A stretch of 31,364 nt of DNA from Chara braunii. Lineage: Eukaryota > Streptophyta > Charophyceae > Charales > Characeae. Below are positions 8,771 to 18,443 of the stretch, piece after piece. Under the pieces are notes generated by a model. The model made no database searches. It saw only the letters and a program-made list of their open reading frames with translations, and was not told the DNA's origin. How positions within the stretch are numbered: position 1 is the stretch's first letter; each line of letters opens with the position of its first letter. Where the stretch lies: contig BFEA01000556.1 of assembly GCA_003427395.1 (NCBI GenBank), forward strand, positions 403,025-434,388, written 5' to 3'. The position numbers and the translations under genes are program-made.

Positions 8771-9776
8771 ACACTTACTGGCGGGTGCCATTCCCGCATG
8801 TACCTTTGTTGGCGGCTTGAGCCCAGATGTAGCTGCTACAGGCATCCCCGAAATACCACGGTGGGGTAACTTCGGCGCAGTCACGAAAACAGTTTGTAGT
8901 CGCCCCTCAGGCCACTCCGCGAATACAACACACCTCCATGCAAGCGCACTGGGGCCGAAACGTAAGTCGTATACATTCAACATTACCGCCCCTATTGCCT
9001 CAAGTGTGGTCACAAACTCAAGCCCTGACCGCGCCGTGGTTCTCAGCCACGGCGTGATGGAGGACCTCTGCCAGCATTCCGAACATGCGGACCTGTCAGA
9101 CGAAGCACGCACTCAAAGTCCTCAACTGCCGTGACGACCATTAAATCCGGCGTCGCGTCCAAGTCAACGGCACGCCGGAGCATAAAAGAAACAAACAGAA
9201 ATACGATACGAAAGAGAATTATCTGGGAAATGTCACCTCCGATCGGGCACCGCGGTCAGCAAAATCAAGGGGGATAGCCCCGCCGGCCCCTTTGCGCTAC
9301 TCTTGATATTCCCGCCCCGCCGCCACTTGATCTCGATCCCTGAACCTCTCAGATGAAAGTCCGATGCCGTAACTCATAGCGTCGGACCCTAGTCAAAGTC
9401 TAGCTCTGGCGGACGCCTAAATAAACGGCCCTTGCGCGACGCGCCGAGCTACCGAAACGCCTTCAGAAGTCACATTGTTGTTGATGTCGTCCTCCGCACA
9501 TACGCACAAGTCACAGGTAAGCACATTAATCAGCGAGACGCAATCTTTTTAATCCTATAGTCAGAAAATAAAATAAAAATTATGGTCGACGATCACGCCA
9601 ACTCTTCAATCATCAACAAATAAAAAGATCACGCACGCCTTAAATCCGCGCGCCCACACACTCTTTATTCTAGCCAGCCATCATCCGCATAGACAACGGA
9701 CACTGCCGCGACTCGCGCGGTATACTCAAACTTTAAACTAAACTTATTTTCTGTCACTTGCAAAAACCCAGGGCAG
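8771..9776. other. No gene recognised; one further donor-like site
   Basis: CAG|GTAAGC occurs at 9517. The context CACAGGTAAG...AATCAGCGAGAC resembles GACAGGTAAG...AATCAGCAAGAC at 23369-23400 in the chromovirus leader, so the two stretches may share a repeat. The AT-rich part 9540-9760 has an AATAAA on the - strand near 9665. Frames at 8729-9134 are long on both strands but show no domain. Confidence 0.4.
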
Positions 9777-9794
9777 ATACCCTTGTAAGGGTAT
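9777..9794. repeat. 18-bp palindrome
   Basis: ATACCCTT and AAGGGTAT flank GT, a perfect 8-bp inverted repeat. It lies at the border between AT-rich DNA and the C-rich tract. No partner terminal repeat was seen, so I do not call it the end of an element. Confidence 0.6.
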
Positions 9795-9799
9795 TCGCA

Positions 9800-10034
9800 C
9801 TGACACCGCTCACCCATTCCCTGACCCCGATCTTCCCCTCGCCCCCCCCTCCGATCTCAACCCCGTTCCCCCCATCTGTTCGAGCTCCCCCACTCCCGCC
9901 CACCTTCCCATTCCTCGACCCCGATTCCCCCTGACCACCCCCCACCCGACTTACCCTGACTCCATCTGTATCGCGCCCAACCGCGATCACGACCCCCCAC
10001 CACCCGATCCCCGCTCCACCTCCCTCCTCCCTTC
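9800..10034. repeat. C-rich, pyrimidine-rich tract with G-quadruplex potential on the - strand
   Basis: There are runs of four to eight C separated by short spacers, densest at about 9835-9873, so the - strand has four or more G-runs in a row. Frames across it are Gly/Arg-rich artefacts of composition. The tract ends exactly where the sequencing adapter begins. Confidence 0.7.
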
Positions 10035-10072
10035 CTGTCTCTTATACACATCTAGATGTGTATAAGAGACAG
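10035..10072. other. Tn5 mosaic-end pair: Nextera mate-pair junction adapter (contamination)
   Basis: The 19-mer CTGTCTCTTATACACATCT is followed directly by its reverse complement AGATGTGTATAAGAGACAG, a perfect 38-bp palindrome. This is the engineered Tn5 mosaic end used in Nextera kits, and the back-to-back form is the circularisation junction of mate-pair libraries. A natural Tn5 insertion would carry kilobases between its ends and is not expected in this genome. The sequence is therefore synthetic, and bases on its two sides may come from distant loci. Confidence 0.97.
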
Positions 10073-10643
10073 GCATCAGCCAGCTTAGCTTACAGGCAAG
10101 TGCCTGCGGGACTCACCTCTATCCAGTCCCCCCACACACACATGAGCAGTCGAACCACAAACCCGGAATTTGTTGAATCTATCCAGGTAGATGAAACCAT
10201 CTTATTTTCCAGGATTGGTTTATTGAAATAAAATGCTCTATTTCTTTTTTTNTTTTTTTTTTTTTTTTAGCAACACACTTCAATTCGTTATAATACCAAA
10301 GGAGAGGCCGGGGACCTCACAATTCAACCCGGGATATCTGACAGCATCAGCCAGCTTAGCTTACAGGCAAGTGCCTGCGGGACTCACCTCTATCCAGTCC
10401 CCCCACACACACATGAGCAGTCGAACCACAAACCCGGAATTTGTTGAATCTATCCAGGTAGATGAAACCATCTTATTTTCCAGGATTGGTTTATTGAAAT
10501 AAAATGCTCTATTTCTTTTTTTCTTTTTTTTTTTTTTTTAGCAACACACTTCAATTCGTTATAATACCAAGGAGAGGCCGGGGACCTCACAATTCAACCC
10601 GGGATATCTGACAGCATCAGCCAGCTTAGCTTACAGGCAAGTG
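10073..10643. repeat. 270-bp tandem duplication of the LINE 3' end, with an N
   Basis: Copy 1 is 10073-10343, copy 2 is 10344-10613, and the first 30 bases recur at 10614-10643 before sequence diverges into the LINE 3' UTR. Copies are almost identical; differences include one A in CCAAAGG/CCAAGG and the T tract, where copy 1 has an N at 10252. Near-identity, a 30-base terminal overlap, the N and the adjoining adapter all suggest an assembly or gap-filling artefact rather than a genomic duplication. On the - strand each copy holds the LINE tail, a poly(A) tract and about 140 bp of flank. Confidence 0.9.
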
Positions 10644-10806
10644 GCGTTTCCCTTCGGTAACTTCCTGAAGCCGGAGATCCAGCCTAAGTCTGGGACTAAC
10701 ACGGCCCAGAGGACAGAGTCCGGGTCCTACCCAGGCACTCCCCTAGTGGCCTACTGCGGCCCTAATAAACCGAGTGCCCTGATTGTACCTGTGCCTAAAA
10801 CTACTG
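10540..10806 (-). other. LINE copy A 3' UTR and conserved tail
   Basis: On the - strand this contains CAGGGCACTCGGTTT, GCAGTAGGCCACTA, AGCTAAGCTGGCTGATG, and GGGTTGAATTGTGAGGTCCC followed by CGGCCTC, then a poly(A). Copy B has CAGGGCACTCGATTC, CAGTAGGCTG, AGCTAAACCGGCTGATG and the same GGTTGAATTGTGAGGTCCCC. Conservation of the 3' end in two diverged copies is what a LINE RT that recognises its own RNA tail would leave. An AATAAA-like motif lies just past the poly(A), in flank. Confidence 0.85.
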
Positions 10807-11460
10807 CTACCAATTAAGCCAAATTCCGTCTCCTACTGAGCTGTCTACTTCCGAAAGCCACTTGGATATCACCAGGCCTTTGCTTGAGTGAATCGCGGCC
10901 AGCTGATAGTTGCTGTCCATGTGTGCATGAACCATCGGATCTGTCTCTTGCCTCCTCTGCCCGCCTTGGCCCTCCTTCTCCAGTCCACACGAATGGCTTG
11001 CCTCAGTCCCTTCTTGATTGCTCCCTTGATCTCCTTGTCCGAAAATGGTTTCTTTTGGAATCGGGATCTGTTGCGATCCGCCCAGATGGTCTGACAGATA
11101 AGGCCTCTCATCACATGCGCTGCGTAACCCCAACCTCTGCTCCCTGGCGTGTGAGCAGGGAGAAAACCCAGCAACACCCATTCTTCGTTCCACTCCACCC
11201 CTTGTCCTCCAAACTCTTTCCAGTGGAGGGTCCACCATTGCCACACCCGTTTGGATGCTGGACACTCCCACCAAAGGTGCCTAGTGGACTCAAAGGGCCA
11301 CCTGCATCTTGTGCATCCCAGACTGACCTCCATTCCTTTGCTTCTCAACCAAACAGCCGACGGAGTTACCATGAGGAGCAGCCAGAGAATGCTCACCTGT
11401 TTCCCATTCGGTAGTGAGCACAACGTTTTCCACAGACGCTCGAACTTCGGAGCCGCATCC
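10807..11460 (-). pseudogene. LINE copy A ORF2: C-terminal zf-RVT-like domain
   Basis: The frame starting upstream of 11423 encodes ERLWKTLCSLPNGKQ and then the CCHC cluster CTRCRWPFESTRHLWWEC (codons 11315-11262; CX2CX8HX4C), followed by PASKRVWQWW. Copy B has the same spacing and PASKRLWQWW. This matches the zf-RVT type C-terminus of plant LINEs, thought to bind nucleic acid. Further on is IWADRNRSRF, then basic residues. A shift near 10905 leads to the ending SSKGLVISKWLSE, which matches KLVISPWLLT in copy B. The stop at 10807 belongs to this second frame. Confidence 0.85.
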
Positions 11461-11540
11461 GATAGGTCCTCCCCCTAGACAGCTTGCCAACGAGGGATTG
11501 CTGTCTGGGCTGGCGACTTCAGATGGCCCTTTGACTGTTG

Positions 11541-12445
11541 TTAATCGTATGCTACTGTGTAGTTTAGCAGCATTACCTCCGCCCCATCTGTGTTCCTGGT
11601 TGTCGGGTCAATGCATGGGCTTCGTAGGGGGACTCTCCCAACCCACGTTAGGGTGTGGTCTGCTGGGCCCCTGTATTTTGTCTCTACCACTCTCGCCTGA
11701 GCAGGGTTGTCCCACACCCTCACCGTTTCCTCCTCTGCCCTGGATAGTATGTTGGCCATACCTTTGCAGTACCATTTTTCCACCCACCTGAAACCGCTGG
11801 GGAGAATCTCAATGACCTTCCACAGCATGTTGTTGTTTGACTCTGAGTTTGGAATGTACCCCGTGCTTGGGGGGTCCAGACCCTCCGGCCCCAGTAGCAG
11901 CAGCCACTCTCGGGGGATCGCTTCTATGATGCACCTCCAATGGACCTCCACTTGCTGCAGGCTTTTAAGTACAATTTTTATCTCAGACATCGGTTTCCAG
12001 CTCCCTAACAGTGTGGACCAGAGGTCCTCAATGCGGACCACCCCTCTCTTGACCCAGCACTGCCCAAACATACCTGCAGATCCACCCGCTTTGAAGGGGG
12101 TTCCATCCTGGTTCCGGATCTCCGGGTTGTCGAACAGCAGTTGGAGGAGCACTTCCTCCTTCGTGGAGGGAGGTTGCTGTACATATGGAGGCAGCTTGTT
12201 CCAGGCCCTCCTGATTGCCTCCCAGAAACAGGATTTCAATCTCCTCTTTCTGAAGGACGGCATGAACAGACAGGCCCATACGTTCTTGGGTCTGGCCAGC
12301 TCCCACTTTTTTGCTAATATGCGCTCCGCTAGGACCACCCAGTGTTCTCTTGGGCCCAACGTGGCCACCTTTGCTACCCATCCTTCAAGTTGTGCCTGAT
12401 TCCGGCGTGCTGGGTCCATGAGACCCAGGCCTCCTTCTGCCCTGG
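11541..12445 (-). pseudogene. LINE copy A ORF2: post-RT region
   Basis: This continues ORF2 after the frameshift near 12443, from PRAEGGLGLMDPARRNQAQ. It aligns with copy B (SQGGLGIIDPYKQNLALLTK), including FMPSFRKRR/FMDSFRRRQ, PPYVQQPPSTKEEVLLQLLF versus PPYMKQPTTKEEVLRQILF, and RWTERG-like residues (WVKRGVVRIEDLW versus WTERGVTRIANLW). No enzymatic motif is expected here. The frame ends at 11541, after which a shift is needed to reach the zinc-finger part. Large frames on the opposite strand are shadows. Confidence 0.82.
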
Positions 12446-13618
12446 GAAAGATAGAGTGTCTAGAGCTACCTTTGATCTGAAAGAGTCTTCCTGTTTGGCT
12501 CTTGGCTTCCAAATAAACCGGGCAACCAGTCTCCTGATTGCCTTCAGCACTCCGACAGCAATTTTTCTGACTATGGACACAAACCAGAGGATGGAGTATA
12601 GGGCCACGTTGGTAACCAGAGCCCTCCCAACGATTGAGAGATGCCAGGCCGCACCCCACGTCCTCAGTCGGGCCGAGATCCTTTGCTGTAACAATACTCC
12701 CTGCGTCGATGCATCGACTTGGAGGCTGATTAATACTCCCAAAAATATTTCCTCTTCTCCATTCTCAACTCTCTTCATCCCCCATTCCACCTCTAGCCTG
12801 AACTCTGTTGGCAGCAGGTAAGTGGATTTGTTCCAGTTAACTGTGGCCTCGGACAGGGAGGAGTATTCTCTCAGTATGTTCTTCAGTGTTGTCAGCGAGG
12901 CCTTCGTATTTCCACTCATCACAAACAAGTCATCCGCTAGCGCCTTCACTTTGCACTCTACCCCGCTGTGTAATCGCAGGCCTTTAATAACCTGGTTTCT
13001 GTGAATCTTGTTGAGTAGTACTTCGAGTTGTAATACGAAGACTAGCGGGGCCAACTGGCACCCTTGTCGGAGCGATCTTGTGAGGGCGAAGGAGGCGGAC
13101 AGATATCCGTTGATCATCACCGCTGAAGTCGAGAAAGTATACATGGTGATGATCCAAGCGCAGAAATTCCTTCCGAACCCCATTCTTCTCAGCGTTGTGA
13201 GGACAAACGTCCACCCAACTTTGTCATAAGCTTTCTCCAGATCTAGCAGGAGGACCACCATCTCTAGATTCTCGTTCTGTACAATCTCTAATGCCTCGAT
13301 CGCTATTACGATGTTGTTGAATATGGACCTGCCCTGCACAAATGCTCCTTGGTCTTTCTCCACCAGATCCGGGAGATGTTTCGAGAGTCTACGTGCTAGA
13401 GATTTTGCGAGGGTTTTGTATGAGACGTTCAACAGCGATATCGGCCGCCAGTTCCTCACTTCAGCCTTGTCTCCCTTCTCGAATAGAACCGAAATCACGC
13501 CATGTGTCATCCCCTTTCCCAGTCTACCGCCCGCCGTCACTTCGTTGTAGAGTTTCACCAGCGACTCCCCGAATACCCCCCAATTGGCTGCATAGAATTC
13601 CACTATGAGTCCATCCAC
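12374..13618 (-). pseudogene. LINE copy A ORF2: reverse transcriptase domain
   Basis: This is the RNA-dependent DNA polymerase. RT blocks in order: GDKAEVRNWRPISLLNVSYK, DQGAFVQGRSIF, LLLDLEKAYDKV (motif A with the metal-binding Asp), TRSLRQGCQLAPLVFVLQ (motif B; Gln replaces the usual Pro after GC), ALADDLFVMS (motif C, ADD at about 12934-12929; Leu replaces the usual Tyr/Phe), and EEEIFLGVLIS. The catalytic Asp residues are present. The frame is lost near 12443, where a base is missing in the CCC of the FPRAEGG block. The polymerase core itself is open and looks less damaged than the regions around it. Confidence 0.92.
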
Positions 13619-14205
13619 CCCCGGGACTTCCCCCTGGCCATTGTTTTCAAAGTTGATGTAACCTCTTCTAACGTAAGCGAGCGATCTAAGTCCAACCTTG
13701 CTGTGGTACTCAGCTGGACCGTCGTGCTATCCCACATGTCAGAGGACGTTGAGAGATCTGAGTTTACATCATCTTGGGGGCGTCTTGTGGAGAGCACATC
13801 TTCATAGTACAGCCTTGCGTACTGAAGCATGCCTGCTGCTGAGCACGCTGTCGGGGCGGACTCATTGAATGGGTGTGTAAGTTCGATCATCTGGTGCTGA
13901 GACCTGTTGGGCAGCAACTTTTGAAAGGTGTCCTTCGTCATCTTGTCGTGTGTTTCAATCCCTTTGTCCTGGAGCAGTTCATTCCACCATCTTTGCTTGT
14001 CTGCCTGGAAGTTGTCCCATTCCTCTAATTTGTTCTCCCGTTCTGCCACCCAAACCATAACTGATATCGGGTGGCCTTCCATTCGCCCCTCGGCCTCTTC
14101 CACCCTCCTTTTGAAGTCAGCCTCTTTCTTGTTCCTTATCTCGCCACGATTCGGGAGATTGCGTCGAGGATCCCGGAAGTGATTGCGATGCCCCCATCGA
14201 GCCAT
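13603..14205 (-). pseudogene. LINE copy A ORF2: linker between endonuclease and RT
   Basis: This is the ORF2 portion matching the linker in copy B. Shared landmarks are TKDTFQKLLPNR (copy B: SKDTFKRICPPR), ILTHPF-like and HHPFF-like blocks, YYEDVLSTRR versus YFKDILTSRR, SDMWDSTT versus NDMWQHTS, and LTLEEVTSTLKTMARGKS leading into the RT. The frame differs from that of the endonuclease, so an indel lies near 14180. At its end the frame misses one C in a C/G run near 13608-13615 and passes into the RT frame, which overlaps by 16 bases. Confidence 0.8.
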
Positions 14206-14285
14206 TCGGCCGAGGAGTCAAAGTGTGGCTTTGCAGCCTCCCATTTGGCCATGTGGTCTGATACCCACTCACTCACACCCGGTAC

Positions 14286-15074
14286 CTACAAGACTTGGTT
14301 GTTGAGGCGGAAGAAACCCTTGCCTCTTTCAACCCCCAGGTGTAACCGAATATCTGCAACAACAGGTTTGTGATCTAATAGGGTTTGACGGACCTCACGA
14401 ACTGAGGTGACCCTGTCCAAGACTTGGTCCACAACTAAGAAGTAGTCCAACCGCCTCCTAGTCACTACCTGTCTATCCTTACTAAGATGTGAGAACCAGG
14501 TGTAACCTGCCTCCCCCGGGTTCAAGATAGGGAAAGGACCAGATAATGCTAGCTCCGCACTGAACTCCAGGAGAGTTCTGACGTCGTTCTGGTTGGCTGA
14601 CGGGGCCCCCAGCCTCAAAGCTTCATCCATTGATACGTTCCAGTCTCCGGCCACCACCAATTTGTCCACCCGTGGGACGTGCTGCATGAGTTTGGAGAAG
14701 AACTTTGCTCTTTCCCCAGGTGTTGTTGGAGCATACACTGTCATCAACGTCCATTCCTCATTCCCAATTGCTACCTTCATCCATGCCCACCTACCCCACA
14801 GGTCCGCTTCGGAATCTATCACGTGCGCTTGGAGATCCCTATGGAGTAGAATCCCCACTCCCCCTCGGCTACCTTGTGCCGGAGCCCATATCTGTGGACC
14901 CTCCAACCAACGATCGAAACCTTTGAGCTTCTCTTCGTTCAGTTTAGTTTCCTGAAAAAAGACGTAGTTAATTTTCCACTCGTGGAGCCAACTCTTAAGT
15001 CGGCGCCTTTTGGACCTCCCATTGGTGTCTCCCAAGCCGTGGATGTTCCAAGTGGCTGCCCGGATCTTATCCAT
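14286..15074 (-). pseudogene. LINE copy A ORF2: APE-like endonuclease
   Basis: This domain nicks target DNA to start target-primed reverse transcription. It belongs to the exonuclease-endonuclease-phosphatase family. Visible motifs in order: ATWNIHGLGD (Asn), FFQETKLN (catalytic Glu), MTVYAPT, VVAGDWNV (Asp and Asn), GYTWFS, RRRLDYFLV, and LDHKPVVADI in place of the usual SDH. All key residues seem present. The start is the ATG at 15074, which overlaps the ORF1 stop by eight bases. The frame ends at a TAG at 14288-14286, just after FRLNNQVL where the linker should continue (VPGVSEWV follows in frame), so this is an in-frame nonsense codon. Confidence 0.9.
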
Positions 15075-16856
15075 CAATCGTCTTTGTGACCGCCTGCGGT
15101 TGGATGCGGTTGCTGTGTGCCTGTTGATCGGACTGTGCCAGCAACGTCCTACTTCTATCAGTGGAGTCTCTTGATCTATGCTGTGATCTGCTTCTTGCCG
15201 AACTAGCCTTGGAAGACGACTTCCACTCTTTTGTCAATTTGCCGACCAAGAAACCGGAATGCAGATTCTCCTCCCGAGACATGTGGCACCAACGGATTCC
15301 GGACTGGGACAACAGGTTTGCCGCCTCTTGTGGGTCTCGCATCCAACAGTGGGAAGTACATCTTCATATAGCCTTGGACTGTTTCCACTATTACATTCGC
15401 CATCTCGGTATGTGGTATAAGCCTGATCGGGACATACGCTCCGAACAGCTTCTTCGTTTCCTCCAAGATCATCACAGGTGTAGGGGACCTGTCTATTGAT
15501 GCCGAGGGGATAATGGAGACGTCTGCCTCGTCCGCGATCGCCAGGAAGCAAATGCCTTGAGCGGAGCTTGTACAGAACAATGGGACTATACACCTATGAA
15601 CAGTCTCAATCTTGTTCCTTTCAAAGGTCTCAGCTCTCTGGTCCTTGTTCAGTGTACGTCTGTCTCCCTCCTCATGTCTACTCCGTTGGCCCTGTCCTGA
15701 CGCTGTTGAGCTCTTCAAGGAGGAAGAGTCGTCCGCGTGCTGGGAAGAGCCGTACCCTTCTTCACAGCACTCACTGCCCCATCCGATCCTCGAACGGGAC
15801 GTGACTGAAGTCTTCGACAATTCTTCTTGGATTGTCTCTGCTCGAGTCGGAGTATTGCAGAGAGCTCTCCCCGGCGTGACCTCTTCCTCTTCCCTCCATC
15901 TAGGGGGGTGGAACTGTGGTTCCTGCCTCCACGGTTGTGTAGTGGCTCCTCTCGTTCTTTGAGGGTCTTCCTTCCATGCATCCCACCTTGAGCTACTTGA
16001 CCTTGTTCTTCGTCTGTTCGCCCCTCCCTTGGCATCCCACCTCGAGAAGTCCAGGGAGGGGTTTCCTCTTCCCTGCGCCGTGTAAATCAGCTTCTGCCAG
16101 TCGTAGTCTGCTGAAGGATACCCTGGGATCGGGTGTTCCACCTGTCCAAACTGTCTGCCCTGACCAACCTGTCCTCCGTGTACCGCCTGACCTTGTTTCT
16201 GCTGTCCCAGCTGCTGCTGCATAAATCTATGCCTGGTATGCCGCGCTGGCTTCTGTTTCTCGTTGGTACCAGTGGTGCTCTTGCCAGTTCATATGTGCTG
16301 AGGGGCCCTGAATATCTGGGACAGCGCCAGCCATCTGAGCACTATATACCCGGTCATACCCACCTCCTTCCCCTTGCCAGTCCCTTCTTGCATTCCAGGG
16401 GGGTAACCGCGGCATCCCTGCTCCTGGTATCCCTTCCTGTCCCCACAGTTGGTATCCTTGTGTTAGATCTTCCCCCTGGGCCCTGGGGCCCCTGGGACCA
16501 ATCGCCTAATTGGTAAGCTGTTGTTGGTGCTGCAGGTACCCGAGATGCAGCGAATCTCCCCTGTGCGCTACCTGACAGTTGGTCGATCTGTCCCCCGGGT
16601 GCAGCTGGTGGCCATTCCGTACAGCTTCTTCCCTGGGGGACTGTGCCTGCGGGGCCTGTCTGGAGATATAGGACGCTACTTGTCCTTGAGAGTGTTGTCC
16701 TGCTGAGTGTTGAGTAGGAATGTCTGCTCGTCTGTTGCCTGTTTCCCCGGTTGTTGACCGTTCTTGGTTCTGAAGATGCTCCCTGAACCGGATATGGTGC
16801 CCGCCTTGTTTCTCCCCATTGCTTCTTCGCCCATCTTCGTTCTGTCTGAGTCTTGG
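15067..16856 (-). pseudogene. LINE copy A ORF1, C-terminal half
   Basis: This continues ORF1 after the knuckle in several frames. The longest open piece (16222-15203) begins Gln-rich (MQQQLGQQKQGQ), then is Arg/Ser/Glu-rich and low in complexity, with a more globular end (VSIIPSASIDRSPTPVMIL and beyond). Another frame (15342-15067) ends in an Arg/Ser-rich tail, and its TAA at 15069-15067 lies inside the ORF2 start. I cannot name a domain in this half. The basic, disordered composition fits a nucleic-acid-binding tail. Frame choice around 16350-16700 is uncertain. Confidence 0.6.
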
Positions 16857-17662
16857 GCAATTTCCCTGTGTGTGGAAGTACCATCTGCATCTTCTGCACC
16901 AGTCAATGTAGGGTGTAACAATCTCAACCTTTCAGGCTCCAGCAGGTGCCTTTTGGAGACTGGATGACCGGTTCATCGTCTATCTTGGACCGAGCTTTGG
17001 GGGGCATGTCAAACTTTACATTCAGTAGTTTTGGCCTGTCGTTGTCATACTCCAGTGAATGCATCTCTAGGACCTCCCCAAACACCCCTCTTACTGCGCT
17101 TCTTAGAAAGTAGTAAGCATCGAGCGGAACTCTTAAGGCCGTAATCCAGAATTTGGACTCCACCTCTGAATTCGAGCTTCTTGTAATTCTTGTCTGGATA
17201 ACCTTGGCTTGAAGGAGACTAAGTGTTCTTTGTCTGCCAATTTGATACTCAGTTCTTTCTGCTGTACAAGCCAGTCTGCAATCTCCTTCGCCTTCGCCAC
17301 ATATGAGGCTACATTCGCACCCTCAAACTTGACTCGACCCCTGCGGAAGCCCGGTTGGAAAGTTTCTTTGCGGTCCACCCGCCTTCGTAAGCCCGAATTA
17401 AGTCCTCCTTGACTGAGCATTGCAGATTCCTAGCTTCCCCTTGGAAAGTTACCATTACCGACCTTTCTCTCAACCACTGTTCCTTCACCTCATCCACCAT
17501 TTTATTCACTACGAAACGTTTCCCTTCTTTGTCTTCCACCACTTCGCCCCGGTTAGCATCGTCCGGGCAAACTCCCTCATCGTAGCAGCGGCCCATGGAC
17601 TCTCTAACTCTGGTGAACTCTCCTGCCAGCGTGGGGTCTCCCTCGTTCCCCTGATTAGCCAT
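16857..17662 (-). pseudogene. LINE copy A ORF1, N-terminal half with CCHC zinc knuckle
   Basis: This is the RNA-binding protein of the LINE ribonucleoprotein. The first ATG of the open frame is at 17662 (MANQGNEGD). The frame shifts near 17370 (resuming as RKETFQPGFRRGRVKFEG), again near 17160 (resuming as ESKFWITALRVPLDAYYF) and again before the knuckle. The order resembles the DUF4283 domain of plant LINE ORF1 followed by a zinc knuckle; that domain call is inference. At 16899-16857 a separate frame encodes CRRCRWYFHTQGNC, an exact CX2CX4HX4C knuckle. At least three frameshifts make it a pseudogene. Confidence 0.75.
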
Positions 17663-17780
17663 CCCTCGTCCTTTTTCCAGAATTCCTTCTTGTCTCGAAA
17701 GTCTTCAGAATTTGAGCCTTCTGCTTCTCTCCACCGCCCGTGTTGCTTTACTCTCTTATTCCTCCTACTCCGATTCTCCT

Positions 17781-18422
17781 CTATGTTGTTCTTCCGCTTT
17801 CGAGTTCCATCGCAGAAATAGCTAAGACTTTAACATGTTCATATGCAGATACAATATCAGGAGCAGTTTCAAGTAACTCTCGTTTACTAAACCATCTCTC
17901 CTCAAATGGTGCCTGAGATTTGAAACGTACCTTGAACTGCTTTTGGGCTCGTCCACATCCACCTGTAGAAAAATACTCATGCTTTATGATTTTGTCTACT
18001 TCATATCCGCCTTCCATGTCTGGCGGAATCATAGAAGGTCTGCTTGGGAACTCATGTCCTTCTACATAGGGTAACAATTTTGACGCGTGAAAGACAGGAT
18101 ACGTTTTGAGGTGAGGGGGAATATCAATTCGATAAGACGGCCCCTCTGCATCCCCAATTACTTTGAGAACTTCCCAGGGTCCAAAATAGATAGGCTGAAG
18201 TTTCTGAGACACATTTTCTTCCAACGAAAACTCTTTGGACTTGACCCAGACTAGATCACCTTCCTTGAATGTTGATGGTCGCCGATGCTTGTTAGCTTGT
18301 TCAATCATTTGGTCTTGAGCTTTCTTCAGCTTGTCCTTTGCTTTCTTAATGTCTTCTTGAAACAATAATGCATACTCCTGGGTCCCTGGAGGTAACCTAA
18401 GGAACTGGTCTCGTGTTAGCAC
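17781..18422 (-). pseudogene. Chromovirus integrase C-terminus and chromodomain
   Basis: This is the open 213-codon end of pol, in phase with the integrase core. It has a helical linker (KKAKDKLKKAQDQMIEQANK), the GPY/F module (DLVWVKSKEFS, LQPIYFGPWEVLKVIG, YRIDIPPHLKTYPVFHASKL), then a chromodomain-like module: YEVDKIIKHEYF, QFKVRFKSQAPFEERWFSKR, ELLETAPDIVSAYE. Chromodomains of such elements direct insertion toward particular histone marks. The aromatic cage looks partial (Tyr at the start, Trp in ERWF). The last residues (about MELESGRTT) may already be LINE or junction sequence. Confidence 0.88.
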
Positions 18423-18443
18423 ATCAATGGGACGCTTATGTTT

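Larger units (their letters stand above)
10514..17780 (-). mobile_element. LINE copy A (plant L1-like), decayed
   Basis: The element reads right to left: short 5' UTR, ORF1 (17662-15067), ORF2 (15074 to about 10807), 3' UTR, poly(A) (T tract 10514-10539). The 5' end is placed just after the chromovirus frame stops at 17781, because the two coding regions are only about 120 bp apart. Decay is mainly by single-base indels plus one clear nonsense codon, so it is non-autonomous as assembled. It shares ORF2 C-terminal residues and its 3' tail with LINE copy B on the other strand, so both belong to one family. The 3' flank is compromised by the adapter at 10035. Confidence 0.92.

Noticed and set aside
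8729-9134. Overlapping 126-127 codon frames on both strands
   Set aside because: Two opposite frames of equal length over the same bases, neither with a motif; chance openness in GC-rich DNA is the simpler reading.
10035-10072. A natural Tn5/IS50 insertion or a native palindrome
   Set aside because: The sequence is the hyperactive 19-bp mosaic end in a tail-to-tail pair with nothing between, which is the library adapter and not a transposon.
11707-12399. 230-codon + strand frame across LINE copy A
   Set aside because: It is the complement of the ORF2 post-RT region, whose homology to copy B fixes the coding strand as minus.
12811-12822. CAG|GTAAGT donor on the + strand inside LINE copy A
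   Set aside because: It lies antisense within RT coding sequence and has no related flanks; a single chance match.
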